Below the pieces are notes generated by a model that was not told the DNA's origin, did not search any database, and saw only the letters and a program-made list of their open reading frames with translations. A program made the position numbers and the translations under genes. Shown piece by piece: positions 34,461 through 43,804 of a stretch of 64,000 bases of DNA. The stretch lies in assembly GCF_008704205.1 (NCBI RefSeq), contig NZ_VXLC01000021.1:62001-126000 (forward strand). The letters run 5' to 3'. Positions within the stretch are counted from its first letter, which is position 1. Each line of letters starts with the position of its first letter. Source of the stretch: Nocardia colli. Lineage in GTDB: Bacteria > Actinomycetota > Actinomycetes > Mycobacteriales > Mycobacteriaceae.

Positions 34461-35425
34461 CGGCTGTTCCGCTCGCGCGCGACATACACGGCCGCGACGA
34501 TGATGACCGCCTGCACCATCTGCGCGGTCGAGGACGGCAGATCATGCTTGATGAGCGTGGCCAGCACCAATTGCATGAGCAGCGCACCGGCCACGGTGCC
34601 GACCACCCGGACCTTGCCGCCGGTCAATGGCGTGCCGCCGACAACGACCGCGGTGATGGCCGAAAGTTCCATGAGCAGGCCGATATCGGCCGGATCGCTG
34701 GCGTGCAGCCGGGCGGTGGCCAGCACCCCGGCCAGCCCGGCGAACACGCCGCAGATCGCATAGACGGTGACGAGCACCCGCCGGACCGGCAGCCCCGCCA
34801 GCTCGCTCGCGGATCGGTTGCCGCCGATCGCCACCAGCTGGCGGCCGAATGTCGTGCGGCGAATGAGTATTCCGGTGCCGACCGCGAGCACTGCCGCGAT
34901 CAGCACGCTGATCGGCACGCCGAGGAGATCACCGGAGCCGAGGGTGAGGAAGGACGCGTTCTTGATGTCGACGAGCTGCCCGTTCGCGATCACCAGCGCC
35001 AGTCCACGCCCACCGACCAGCAATGCCAACGTGGCAATGATGGGTTGAATACCGATGCGCGCCACCAGAATTCCGTTGAACACCCCTGCCGCCAGGCCGA
35101 TCAGCAGCGCCACCAGCACCGCCGCCGCGGGCCCGTAGCCGAGGTATTGCGGGATCATGGCGGCGGCCAGCGCCATCACCGCGCCGACGGACAGGTCGAT
35201 GCCCTCGGTCCCGATCACCAGCGCCATGCCGAGCGCGACGATGATCACCGGGGCGGCCTGCAGCAGCTGGGTGCGTAAGTTGGTGAGCGTCAAGAAGTTC
35301 GACGTGGCCACCAGATTGAACAAGATCAGCCCGCCGAGGGCGGCATACACGCCGTAGGCCTGTAACCAAACCGTGGCCCGGCCCCGCCAGGCGGGCGGCC
35401 GCCGGACCGCCACCTGCTCAATCAT
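34457..35425 (-). CDS. Sugar ABC transporter permease (YtfT-like)
   Basis: 322 aa from ATG 35425, overlapping the ATPase stop by 8 bp; the frame extends upstream only as a shadow of the ATPase gene. RbsC-type motifs IIVALGMALVIGTEGIDLSVGAVMALAA and AVVVGGTPLTGGKVRVVGTVAGAL are present. It forms the membrane heterodimer with the following permease. Confidence 0.88.
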   Translation of the reverse strand: MIEQVAVRRPPAWRGRATVWLQAYGVYAALGGLILFNLVATSNFLTLTNLRTQLLQAAPVIIVALGMALVIGTEGIDLSVGAVMALAAAMIPQYLGYGPAAAVLVALLIGLAAGVFNGILVARIGIQPIIATLALLVGGRGLALVIANGQLVDIKNASFLTLGSGDLLGVPISVLIAAVLAVGTGILIRRTTFGRQLVAIGGNRSASELAGLPVRRVLVTVYAICGVFAGLAGVLATARLHASDPADIGLLMELSAITAVVVGGTPLTGGKVRVVGTVAGALLMQLVLATLIKHDLPSSTAQMVQAVIIVAAVYVARERNSR

Positions 35426-36962
35426 GGGTCGCCCCTTCGTCTTCGACGGTATCCGGCGCCTCGGCGAGCGCGGCCAGCACGTTGGCCTCGGTGAGCTGAT
35501 CGCCGACGAGTTCGCCGACGGTCGCGCCGTCACGCAGGATGAGCAGCCGGTCGGCGCCGTCGAGCAACTCCTCCAACTCCGAGGAGATGAGCACGACGGC
35601 CAGCCCCGCGTCGGCGAGCTCATCGATCAGCGCCTGCACCTCGAGCTTGGCGCCGACATCGATGCCGCGGGTCGGCTCGTCCAGCAGTAACAGCTTGGGC
35701 TGCAAGCACAACCAGCGCGCCAGCATCACCTTCTGCTGATTGCCACCCGAGAGTTCGGACACCTTCTGCTCCGGCCCGGCCACCTTGATCCGCAACCGGG
35801 TGATGAACGTGTCGACGATCCGATCCTGCTGCGCACGGCTCACCAGTCCGAACCGGGACAGCCGCGGCAACGCCGCCAGCACGATGTTCTCCCGGACCGA
35901 GAGTTCCGGGATGATCCCGTCCGCCCGGCGGTCCTCGGCCAGCATGGCGATCCCGGCCGCGATCGCCGCGGGCGTGCTGCCGGATCGAACGGTCTGCCCG
36001 CCGACGACGACCGTGCCGCGATCCAACCGCAGCGCACCGAAAACGGCCCGCGCCGTCTCGCTGCGTCCAGAGCCCAAAAGCCCGGCCAGACCGACGATCT
36101 CACCCGCCCGCGCGGACACCGACACACCGGCCAGCCGATGCCTGCTGACCAGATCCTCGGCGCGCAGCACCTGCTCGGCCGCGGCATGCCGATCGTCGGC
36201 GAAGTTGGTCGCGCCATGCGCCTTGATCTCGCCGATATCGCGGCCGAGCATCATGGCGATCAGCGGCAGCCGCTCGAGTTCGGCCAGCGGCCCGGTGTGC
36301 ACCAGCTTGCCGTCGCGTAAAACAGTGACCCGGTTGCAGATTCGGTAGAGCTCATCGAGTCGGTGGCTCACGTAGACCACCGCGATCTCGCGTTCGTGCA
36401 GGCGCTCGATCACCGCGAACAGCGTCTCCACCTCGCGCGGTTCCAGCGCCGAGGTCGGCTCATCCATGATGACCACCCGCGCGTCGATCGACACCGCGCG
36501 GGCCAGCGCGACCATCTGCTGCGCGCCGACCCCGAGGCTGCGCAGCGGCCGGCGGACGTCGTCGGCGATGCCGTATCCGGCGAGCAGCTCGGCCGCCATC
36601 CGGTACATCCGCCGTTGGTCGATGAGCCCCAACCGATTTCGCGGTTCGCGCCCCAGGAAGACGTTGTGCGCGATGCTCATCATCGGGATGAGATCGACCT
36701 CTTGGTAGATGGTGGAGATGCCCGCTCGTTGCGCGTGCAGCGGGGTCGGGAACACGGCGGGTTCGCCGCGATAGCGCAGCTCGCCGCCGTCGAGCTGATA
36801 GACGCCGGTCAACGCCTTGATCAGGGTGGATTTGCCCGCGCCGTTCTCTCCGACCAGCGCATGCACCTCACCCGGGCGCAGGGTGAAGGACACGCCGTCG
36901 AGCGCGCGAGTGCCGCCGAACTCTTTGCGCGCCTCGACGACCTCGAGGACCGGTTCGATCAT
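35418..36962 (-). CDS. Sugar ABC transporter ATPase, duplicated NBD (YtfR-like)
   Basis: 514 aa from ATG 36962 (MIEPVLEVVEARKEFGG); the frame is open 25 codons further up, overlapping the end of the SBP gene. NBD1: GENGAGKST Walker A, degenerate signature LGVGAQQMVALARA, VVIMDEPTSAL. NBD2: degenerate Walker A GLLGSGRSE, canonical ELSGGNQQKVMLARW, LLLDEPTRGIDVG. This asymmetry is normal for the RbsA/MglA/YtfR type. It energises the two permeases that follow. Confidence 0.9.
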   Translation of the reverse strand: MIEPVLEVVEARKEFGGTRALDGVSFTLRPGEVHALVGENGAGKSTLIKALTGVYQLDGGELRYRGEPAVFPTPLHAQRAGISTIYQEVDLIPMMSIAHNVFLGREPRNRLGLIDQRRMYRMAAELLAGYGIADDVRRPLRSLGVGAQQMVALARAVSIDARVVIMDEPTSALEPREVETLFAVIERLHEREIAVVYVSHRLDELYRICNRVTVLRDGKLVHTGPLAELERLPLIAMMLGRDIGEIKAHGATNFADDRHAAAEQVLRAEDLVSRHRLAGVSVSARAGEIVGLAGLLGSGRSETARAVFGALRLDRGTVVVGGQTVRSGSTPAAIAAGIAMLAEDRRADGIIPELSVRENIVLAALPRLSRFGLVSRAQQDRIVDTFITRLRIKVAGPEQKVSELSGGNQQKVMLARWLCLQPKLLLLDEPTRGIDVGAKLEVQALIDELADAGLAVVLISSELEELLDGADRLLILRDGATVGELVGDQLTEANVLAALAEAPDTVEDEGATHD

Positions 36963-36984
36963 CGGAACCTGCTTGCCGGCGCGA

Positions 36985-38061
36985 TCAATACGAGTTGGCC
37001 GCCTTCGCGGCGGCATTCGTCTCGTCGTACTCGTCATCGGAGATGATCACCGTCGCGGGGATGGCGGCGCCGTCCTGGAACTGCTGCAACGTCTGGAACG
37101 CCAGCGGCCCGAAGCGCGGATTCGACTCGATGACCGCGTTGTACGAACCGTCGACGATGAGCTGCACCGCATTGTGCGTGCCGTCCACCGAGACGATCTT
37201 GATGTCGGTTCCGGGCTTCTTGCCCGCGCCCTTGATCGCGTTGACCGCGCCGATGCCCATCTCGTCGTTCTCGGCGTAGACGGCGGTGATGTCCGGGTGG
37301 CTCTGCAACAGCTGCTCCATCACCGACAGGCCCTTGGACCGGTCGAAGTCGCCGGTCTGCTCGGCGACGATGGTCAGGCCGGGCGTGCCGGCCAGCCGGT
37401 CCTTGAAACCCTTGGTCCGGTCGGTGGTCACGTTGTTGCCGGACGAGCCGAGCAGGATCGCGATCTTGCCCTGGCCGCCGGTGACCCGGATCATCTGATC
37501 GGCCGCGCGCTTGCCCTGCTCGACGAAGTCGGAGCCGATGAAAGTCAGGTAGTCCGTGCAGGGTTGGGAGGTGACCTTGCGGTCCACGGTGATGACCGGC
37601 ACCCGCTTGGCCTTGGCCGCGTCCAGCGCCGGTTGCAGGCCGTCGGAGTTCAGCGGGGCCACGATCAGCGCCTGCACGCCCTGGTCGAGCAGCGACTTGA
37701 TATCGCTGATCTGCTTGTTCAGATCGCTCTGGGCGTTGGTGACGAGCAGGTTGCCGGACGGAATGCCCAGCGCGGCAGCCTGTTCCTTGATCGACGCGGT
37801 CTCGGTGATCCGGAACGGGTTGGCCTCCTTCTCCGATTGGGAGAAGCCGATTTTCGCCGTCTTCGGGTCGATCTTCGGATAGCCGGTCTGGGCGAGAGTG
37901 CAGGTCGACTGCCCGCTCGGCTGGGTCGCGGCCGCGGAGGCCGCGGGACCGGCCCCGGTCGGCGCGGACGAATCCGTCTCGGATTTCGCACATCCGGACA
38001 GGGTGAGGCCAACCGCGGTGGTGATCGCGACGACGATCGCATGGGTCTTGGTGACGGGCAT
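36985..38061 (-). CDS. Sugar-binding lipoprotein of ABC transporter (YtfQ-like)
   Basis: 358 aa from ATG 38061, with GAAGGAG 8 bp upstream. Lipoprotein signal ending LSGC (lipid-attached Cys24), a Ser/Ala/Thr linker, then a type I periplasmic-binding fold. Stretches such as TGDFDRSKGLSVMEQLL, VYAENDEMGIGAVNAIKGAG and IKIVSVDGTHNAVQLIVDG match YtfQ, the galactofuranose-binding protein, more than RbsB. First gene of the transporter operon, divergent from the LacI regulator, with an operator palindrome 80 bp upstream. Confidence 0.88.
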   Translation of the reverse strand: MPVTKTHAIVVAITTAVGLTLSGCAKSETDSSAPTGAGPAASAAATQPSGQSTCTLAQTGYPKIDPKTAKIGFSQSEKEANPFRITETASIKEQAAALGIPSGNLLVTNAQSDLNKQISDIKSLLDQGVQALIVAPLNSDGLQPALDAAKAKRVPVITVDRKVTSQPCTDYLTFIGSDFVEQGKRAADQMIRVTGGQGKIAILLGSSGNNVTTDRTKGFKDRLAGTPGLTIVAEQTGDFDRSKGLSVMEQLLQSHPDITAVYAENDEMGIGAVNAIKGAGKKPGTDIKIVSVDGTHNAVQLIVDGSYNAVIESNPRFGPLAFQTLQQFQDGAAIPATVIISDDEYDETNAAAKAANSY

Positions 38062-38140
38062 CGGTAACTCCTTCAGGGCACCCCGTCGAGGGCCGGAGCG
38101 CGACCCGATCCTCGCTGCCGTGCGAGGCGTTAGATGAGTT

Positions 38141-38165
38141 TTACAACGTTGGAACAACGTTGTAA
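38141..38165. promoter_or_regulatory. LacI-family operator palindrome
   Basis: ttacaacgtt (38141-38150), spacer ggaac, then aacgttgtaa (38156-38165): perfect 10-bp arms in the divergent region between the SBP gene and the LacI gene. Each arm contains an AACGTT core typical of LacI-family half sites, and acaacgtt also appears as a direct repeat, so two overlapping operators are possible. The likely ligand-controlled regulator is the adjacent LacI protein. Confidence 0.75.
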
Positions 38166-38233
38166 GTAGTTTGGAGAAATCCGTTGAAGTTCGGTTTCCG
38201 CGGATCGGGCCGAGGGCGAGGAGGAGCAGCGCA

Positions 38234-39244
38234 GTGGCCGCCACGCTCAAAGATGTTGCGACGCTTGCCGGCGTCTCCATCAAGACGGTATCGAACGTGG
38301 TCAACGGGTACGACTTCGTCAAACCGGAGAACCGGCGCAAGGTGCTGGCCGCGCTGGAGGCGACCGGCTATCGGCCGCACCGCGGTGCGCGCAATCTGCG
38401 GCGCGGGCGGACCGGGTTCATCGCGCTGGTGGTGCCGGAGCTGAGCATCCCGTACTTCGCCGAGCTGACCGGCCTGGTCATCACCGCCGCCCACCAGCAC
38501 GAGTGGGGTGTGCTGATCGAACAGACCCAGGGCGTCCGGGGGCAGGAACGCGCCGCCCTCTCTTCGATGGGCCCCTACCTGATCGATGGAGCGATCCTCA
38601 GCCCGCAGGCGCTCGAGGCCGCGGACTTCGCGGAGCTGTCCCCCGCGGTGCCGCTGGTGCTGCTCGGCGAGCACGCCGTCGACGTGCCGATCGACCACGT
38701 AGCGATCGACAACGTGCGCGCCGCCCGCACCGCGGTCGGTCACCTGGCCCGGATCGGTCGCCGCCGCATCGCCGCCATCGGCCACAACCCGCATCGCGGC
38801 ACCGCCGCCCTGCGCCTCATCGGCTATCGGGAAGCGCTGGCCGAGAACGGGATTCCCGAACGCGGCGAGTTGATCGTGACGGCGCTGGAGTATCACCGGC
38901 GCGACGGCGCCGAGGCCATGGACCACCTGCTGGATCTGCCGGACCCACCCGACGCCGTCTTCTGCTTCAACGACCTGCTCGCCCTCGGCGCGATGCGCAG
39001 GGTCGCCGAACGCGGCCTGCGGATTCCCGAAGACGTGGCGATCGTCGGTTTCGACAACACCGAGGAGAGCGCGTTCAGCATCCCGTCGCTGACCACCATC
39101 GCCCCGGACAAGACCGCCATCGCGCAGACGGCGATCGAGCTACTCCGCCGTCGCGGCACCGAAACCTTTGCCGTCCAAGACATTCAGATCCCGTTCACAC
39201 TCGAGATCCGCGAGAGCACCGGCGGGTTTCAGCCGGCACTCTGA
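38234..39244 (+). CDS. LacI-family transcriptional regulator
   Basis: 336 aa from GTG 38234, with GAGGAG upstream. N-terminal HTH TLKDVATLAGVSIKTVSNVVNG (residues 4-25) and hinge helix RRKVLAALEATGYRPHRGARNLR, then a sugar-binding core (FIALVVPELSIPYFAEL; DAVFCFNDLLALGAMR; DVAIVGFDNTEESAFSIPSLTTI). It is divergent from the sugar ABC operon and next to a perfect palindrome, so it is almost certainly its repressor and probably autoregulated. The 3' end overlaps the convergent flavoprotein gene by 16 bp. Confidence 0.92.
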   Translation: MAATLKDVATLAGVSIKTVSNVVNGYDFVKPENRRKVLAALEATGYRPHRGARNLRRGRTGFIALVVPELSIPYFAELTGLVITAAHQHEWGVLIEQTQGVRGQERAALSSMGPYLIDGAILSPQALEAADFAELSPAVPLVLLGEHAVDVPIDHVAIDNVRAARTAVGHLARIGRRRIAAIGHNPHRGTAALRLIGYREALAENGIPERGELIVTALEYHRRDGAEAMDHLLDLPDPPDAVFCFNDLLALGAMRRVAERGLRIPEDVAIVGFDNTEESAFSIPSLTTIAPDKTAIAQTAIELLRRRGTETFAVQDIQIPFTLEIRESTGGFQPAL

Positions 39245-39666
39245 TAGTCGGGTGCGATGCGGGCGACAACTCGGTCGAGGTCGCGCGAGTACGGATTGCC
39301 GGTGTACTTCATCGCGAGGCGATCGATGATCGGCCAGGCAGCGTCACCGTCCACCCACTCGACGACCTTGCCGCGGATGATCACCGGCTGAAACAGGTTG
39401 TCCGCAGGCGTCATCGAGAGGGCAACGCGCGGGTCGCGACGCAGGTTCCGGGCCTTGCGACTCCCGGGACCGGTGAGGATGACGACATAGTCGCCGTCGG
39501 TCCCGACATACACCGGGACGGCATGGGGCGAACCGTCGGGAAGGAGGCTGGCGAGGTGCGCGTGCGGTGCCCCATCGAGCACTCGACGCACTTCGGGATC
39601 AAGGGTGCGACGTTCGGCATCGGTCTGGTCGATCGACACCCCGTCGGCGCTGAAGTCCTCGCTCAT
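39229..39666 (-). CDS. PPOX-class (pyridoxamine oxidase-like) F420/FMN protein
   Basis: 145 aa from ATG 39666. Split beta-barrel pattern: HAHLASLLPDGSPHAVPVYVG (about 35-55), YVVILTGPGSRKARNLRRDPRVALSM (60-85) and a C-terminal region with YTGNPYSRD. Actinomycete members are usually F420-dependent reductases that act on small heterocycles or biliverdin. Cofactor and substrate are not visible. It is convergent with the LacI gene. Confidence 0.85.
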   Translation of the reverse strand: MSEDFSADGVSIDQTDAERRTLDPEVRRVLDGAPHAHLASLLPDGSPHAVPVYVGTDGDYVVILTGPGSRKARNLRRDPRVALSMTPADNLFQPVIIRGKVVEWVDGDAAWPIIDRLAMKYTGNPYSRDLDRVVARIAPDYQSAG

Positions 39667-39827
39667 CGCGGCAAACCTTTCAAAGTTCCTTCAAGAGACT
39701 CCATGAACGTAGCACTCTGAGTTCCCTAAGGAAACCCTGTTTGGCGTACCGAGTCCCACACGACGCGAAATCCTTGGTCGGCCAATTCCAGCGCCCGCGT
39801 GAAGGTCAAGTGACGGGGTTCAGCCGG

Positions 39828-40574
39828 TCAATCGAGGACCGCGATGGCATCGACCTCGATCAAGTAGCCCGGCGCGGCAAGGGTTTCGACGCCGAGCAGG
39901 ACGTCCGTCGGCTTGTGCTCGCCGAAGAGTTCGCGCCTGGCCGCTTCGATCAGGGGCAGATACTCCGGGCGGTGACCGACGACGTAGATCGTGATCTTGG
40001 CGACCTGGTCCGGCCGGGCGCCGGCGGCGGCGAGCGCGCGACCGAGATTGCCGAAGACCCGCCGAGCCTGAGCCGCCAGGTCGCCGGAATCGACCAGGTT
40101 GCCGTCGCGGTCGTCGGACATCTGCCCGGCGATGAACACCGTGCGGGAGCCGGTCGCCACGATGACGTGGCTATAGGTTTCCGGCCGGTCCAGATCCTCG
40201 GGTTGGCGGATATCGATCGGCTTCGCCGGGCTCGGAGACGTCGTCGGCTCGGCGAGCCGATAGGCCAGCTCGAAGTGGTCGACGTGCGCGTCGGGAACCA
40301 GTCCGAAGTGCTCGTCGTCGGGATAGCTACGGGCAGCACCCGTCTCGGCACCGGCATATCGCCGGATGGCTTCCGCATCTGCCCAGGTCGTCATCAGCGT
40401 GATGTGCACACGGTCGCCGTCCGCCCGGTGCAGCACGGTCGCCTCGCGGAAGCCCTCGATGTCGCGCATCTCGGCGACCGCGTTGGCCAAGAGGTACTCG
40501 TGGAAGGGCTCTGCCTGATCGGCCGGCACGTGTCCGCTCCACACCCGGACAATCGGACGTTGGGCACTCGGCAT
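39828..40574 (-). CDS. ABM monooxygenase-RidA fusion protein
   Basis: 248 aa from ATG 40574, with GGGAGGAAG upstream; a longer open frame upstream is a shadow of the AfsR-like gene. Residues 1-100 form an antibiotic-biosynthesis-monooxygenase-like ferredoxin fold (FHEYLLANAVAEMRDIEGFREATVLHR, then VHITLMTTWADAEAIRRYAG). Residues 120-248 are a RidA/YjgF domain (SHVIVATGSRTVFIAGQMS, QARRVFGNLGRALAAAGARPDQVAKITIYV, GVETLAAPGYLIEVDAIAV). RidA proteins hydrolyse enamine/imine intermediates. The domain pairing suggests a protective or degradative enzyme, but no substrate can be named. Confidence 0.85.
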   Translation of the reverse strand: MPSAQRPIVRVWSGHVPADQAEPFHEYLLANAVAEMRDIEGFREATVLHRADGDRVHITLMTTWADAEAIRRYAGAETGAARSYPDDEHFGLVPDAHVDHFELAYRLAEPTTSPSPAKPIDIRQPEDLDRPETYSHVIVATGSRTVFIAGQMSDDRDGNLVDSGDLAAQARRVFGNLGRALAAAGARPDQVAKITIYVVGHRPEYLPLIEAARRELFGEHKPTDVLLGVETLAAPGYLIEVDAIAVLD

Positions 40575-40708
40575 GAGCTTCCTCCCGTTGTAACCGCGCT
40601 CACGGTGCAGTAGCGCACCGAGCGCAGCATAGCGATCGGGAGCACCTCCCTCCACTGAGAAATATGTCGTATATCGCTGTGGCGCTGGGTGTTTGCTTGC
40701 CCTGCGGT

Positions 40709-43696
40709 CTACTTGCCTCGCGACAGCGCGAGTAGGGCTGAGGGGGAACCGTTGACCGGGCGGGGCGAGGACATGTCGGGGGCGACCAGTCCGATGCGTT
40801 TGCTCAGTTGCGCGACCTTGCGCAGGATCGGTTCGGCCTCTTCGGTGCGGCCGACGGCGGTCAGCGCGCGGCCGTAGACCCGCATTGCGCGTAGGCGGCG
40901 CACGGTGGCGGAGACCTCGGTGAGCGCACGCACGGACTCCGCGGCGATCGGGACCGCCGCCTCCGCGTCGCCGCTGTAGAGCGCGACCTCGGCCAATCTG
41001 GCCAGCGCCCAACCCTCCTGATGCCGGCGCCCGTCGCGGCGGGCTACCTCGAGCGCCTGCTCGCACAGCTGTCTGGCAGTCACGGGGTCGCCGCGGTGCA
41101 GGGTCGCGAAGCCGAGCTCGTGCAGGGCCATCGACTCGAGTCGAAGGCTGCCGACCAGTCGCGCGATGCACAGGGCGTGTTCGGCGGATTCGGCGGCCTC
41201 CGGCCAGCGCCGAGCGTCACAGTAGGTGCGGGCGAGGGTCGCCCAGCCCATGCCTTCGCTCCACTGGTTGCCGCCTTCGCGTCCCAGTTCGATGGCCCGC
41301 CGGAAGTGTTCGGCGGCGACGTCCACGTTCTCCTGGTAGGCCATGGCGGTGCCGAGCATCTGCTCGGCGAGCACCGCGCCGGCCAGGTCGCCCAGGTCCC
41401 GCAGCAGCGCACCCACGTTCCGCAGGACACGCGCGGCGCCCAGATCACCCATGCCGACCAACCTGGCGACCGCGGCGGCCAGTTGCGCACGGCCCATGGT
41501 CTGTTGATCGCCGTCCTGCTCGGCGGCCCGGCTCAACTTCTCCAGCACGTTCGCCACCTGCGGCAGGTGCTCGCCCGCGTCACCACCCACGGCGAGGGAC
41601 AGCGCGAGATCGACTGCGAGCGTGCGGGTTCGGGCGTCGGGAACGTCGGCCACCTGCCGATAGAGGGCAACCAGCCCGAACCGTTCCGCCTTCGCCCACG
41701 CGGCACACTGCCGTTCGTCGGTGAACGACTGCCCGGCCACGCAGGTCGCGGCGTAGTAGTCGGTGCCGACGCCCGGATCACGCAGTTCCACAATGTTTTT
41801 CGCGCTGGCCAGATAGAAATCGATCAGCCTGCGCAGGGCATCCGACCATTCCTCCTGCTGCTCCGGATCCGCCACGCCGCGCGCGAACAGCCGCAGCAGA
41901 TCGTGGTACCGATAGCGACTCCGCTCCGGCGTCTGCAACATGCCCAGATCGACCAGAGTTTCACACAGCCGCTCGGCCTCGGCCCGATCCCGGTCGATCA
42001 GCGCGGCCACCGCGGCGACCGACAGATCGGGTGCGTCGGAGAACGCGGCGAGCACGAAAACCCGGGCAACGTCGGGGCTCAGCAGGCGGTAACTCGCCCG
42101 GAACACGAGCTCCACACTCGTGTTGCCGACCGAGAGTTCGGCCAGCCGGCCGTGCTCGTCGGCCAGTCGCTCGGCGACCGCGGCGAGCCGCCAGGTCGGC
42201 CTGCTCGCGAGCCGCGCGCCGACGATGCGCAGCGAGACCGGTAGATACCCGCACGCGCGCAGGATGGCGTCGGCCGCGTCGGGCTCGTCCCGCAGCCGCC
42301 GCACCGACACCATCCGCCCCAGTAGCGACCACGCCTCGTCCGTGGTCAGCACATCCAGCGGGACCAGCCGCGCATCGAACAGTTCCGCCAGACTCGACCG
42401 GCTGGTGACCAGCACCGCCGCCGTGCCGGAGCCGGGCAGCAGCGGGGCGAGCTGTTCGACATCACGCGCGTTGTCGAACACCAGCAGAATGCGCTTGCCC
42501 GCAACGGTGTTGCGCCACAACGCTGTTCGCTCCGCCAGGTCCGACGGCAGCTCACCCGCCTCGATGCCGAACGAGCGGAACGCGACCGCCAGCAGCATGT
42601 CGGTCGAGCGCGGATGTTCGTCCAGCCCACCGAGATCGAGATACAACGCGCCGTCCGGATAGTGCTTGCGCGCGCGATGCGCGAGATGCACTGCGAGCGT
42701 GGTCTTTCCGACGCCGCCCAGCCCGGTGATCGCGATCACCGGGCGATGGTCGGAGTCGGCGGCCAAGACCTCGGCCAGTTCGTGCGCCACGTCCTCGCGG
42801 CCGACGAAGTCGGCGAGGTCGGGCGGTAGCTGCGCCGGGACTCGGCGGGGACCGGAATCCATTGCGGCAGTGGGTAGCTCAGCGGGTTCGTCCGGCTCCG
42901 GCGTCTCGGCCGACAGGATCTGCTGATGCAGCCGGGCCAGTTGCGGGCCGGGCTCGAGACCGAGTTCGTCGGCCAGCACCCGGCGCGCGTTCCGATATAC
43001 GTCGAGCGCCTCGACGCGTCGCCCGCCGCGGTGCAGCGCGAGCATCAGCAGTTCGTACCAGCGTTCGCAGTGCGGGTCGGCGGCGATGAGCGCCTCCGAC
43101 TCCGCGACGGCGGCCGAATACCGTCCTGTATCCAGCGCGACGGTGACCCCGACTTCGTACAGGGCCAAGCGCAGCCTGCTCAGCCGGGCACGCTCGCCTT
43201 CGGCCCACGGTCCGGGCAGCCCGATCAGCGGATCCCCGCGCCACAGCTGCTGCGCCGCGGTCAGCTTGGCGTCCGCCTCGTCGAGCGCACCCGAGCGGCG
43301 GTCGGATTCGGCGGCCGCGATCAGTTCCTCGACCGCGACGACGTCGAACTCGACCGGCAGGTCGAGCCGATACCCGCCACGCGTCGAAGCGAGCCACTCG
43401 CCGCCGGCGCCCGGGTGCCCGTGCGCGTCGAACAGCCTGCGCAGCACGAGCACGTGGTTGCGCAGCACGCTGGCCGCCGTTTTCGGCGGCCGGTCGGCCC
43501 ACAGGCGCGCGGCCAGCTGCGTCGTCGACAGCGTGGACCCGGGCTCGGCCGCGAGCATGGCCAGCACGGCCAGCAGCTGCGGCGCTGCGATGTCGAGATG
43601 ATGATCCCCCAGCCACACCTCGACCGGCCCCAACATGCGTAGTCGTAGTTCTCCGGGCCCCGCCCCGTCAATACCCGAACACTGCTGCGGTGCCAA
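40709..43696 (-). CDS. AfsR/SARP-type regulator (winged helix-BTAD-NB-ARC-TPR)
   Basis: 995 aa from TTG 43696, which has GAGGG about 6 bp upstream; ATG 43636 is a shorter alternative. OmpR-like winged helix at residues 18-115 (LGPVEVWLGDHHLDI, LAARLWADRPPKTAASVLRNHV), BTAD domain 120-270, NB-ARC ATPase with GLGGVGKTT near 330 and LLVFDNARD near 405, and TPR repeats about 690-960. AfsR-type regulators switch on antibiotic genes in response to phosphorylation and ATP. A perfect CRP palindrome lies about 90 bp upstream, like the one ahead of the biosynthetic operon. It is a strong candidate controller of that operon. Confidence 0.9.
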   Translation of the reverse strand: MAPQQCSGIDGAGPGELRLRMLGPVEVWLGDHHLDIAAPQLLAVLAMLAAEPGSTLSTTQLAARLWADRPPKTAASVLRNHVLVLRRLFDAHGHPGAGGEWLASTRGGYRLDLPVEFDVVAVEELIAAAESDRRSGALDEADAKLTAAQQLWRGDPLIGLPGPWAEGERARLSRLRLALYEVGVTVALDTGRYSAAVAESEALIAADPHCERWYELLMLALHRGGRRVEALDVYRNARRVLADELGLEPGPQLARLHQQILSAETPEPDEPAELPTAAMDSGPRRVPAQLPPDLADFVGREDVAHELAEVLAADSDHRPVIAITGLGGVGKTTLAVHLAHRARKHYPDGALYLDLGGLDEHPRSTDMLLAVAFRSFGIEAGELPSDLAERTALWRNTVAGKRILLVFDNARDVEQLAPLLPGSGTAAVLVTSRSSLAELFDARLVPLDVLTTDEAWSLLGRMVSVRRLRDEPDAADAILRACGYLPVSLRIVGARLASRPTWRLAAVAERLADEHGRLAELSVGNTSVELVFRASYRLLSPDVARVFVLAAFSDAPDLSVAAVAALIDRDRAEAERLCETLVDLGMLQTPERSRYRYHDLLRLFARGVADPEQQEEWSDALRRLIDFYLASAKNIVELRDPGVGTDYYAATCVAGQSFTDERQCAAWAKAERFGLVALYRQVADVPDARTRTLAVDLALSLAVGGDAGEHLPQVANVLEKLSRAAEQDGDQQTMGRAQLAAAVARLVGMGDLGAARVLRNVGALLRDLGDLAGAVLAEQMLGTAMAYQENVDVAAEHFRRAIELGREGGNQWSEGMGWATLARTYCDARRWPEAAESAEHALCIARLVGSLRLESMALHELGFATLHRGDPVTARQLCEQALEVARRDGRRHQEGWALARLAEVALYSGDAEAAVPIAAESVRALTEVSATVRRLRAMRVYGRALTAVGRTEEAEPILRKVAQLSKRIGLVAPDMSSPRPVNGSPSALLALSRGK

Positions 43697-43784
43697 ACGA
43701 ATCCCTCACATTCGAATCCAGCCGAGCAACAAGGATTTCAGTCACTACTCAGCAGAGACCATGCCGGTACGGCACACTCAAACG

Positions 43785-43804
43785 GATGTGATGGAGGTCA
43801 CATC
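43785..43804. promoter_or_regulatory. CRP-type palindrome upstream of the AfsR-like gene
   Basis: gatgtga, six bases (tggagg), tcacatc: 7-bp perfect arms containing TGTGA-N6-TCACA (core 43787-43802). It lies about 90 bp before the TTG start of the AfsR-like gene and at the very 3' end of the convergently spaced upstream gene. Same consensus and arm length as the site at 3983-4002. Confidence 0.7.

Noticed and set aside
39741..39827. Short minus-strand frame encoding ELADQGFRVVWDSVRQ
   Set aside because: It resembles a gene tail but is only about 27 codons from a TTG without a ribosome site; too little to call a gene or pseudogene.
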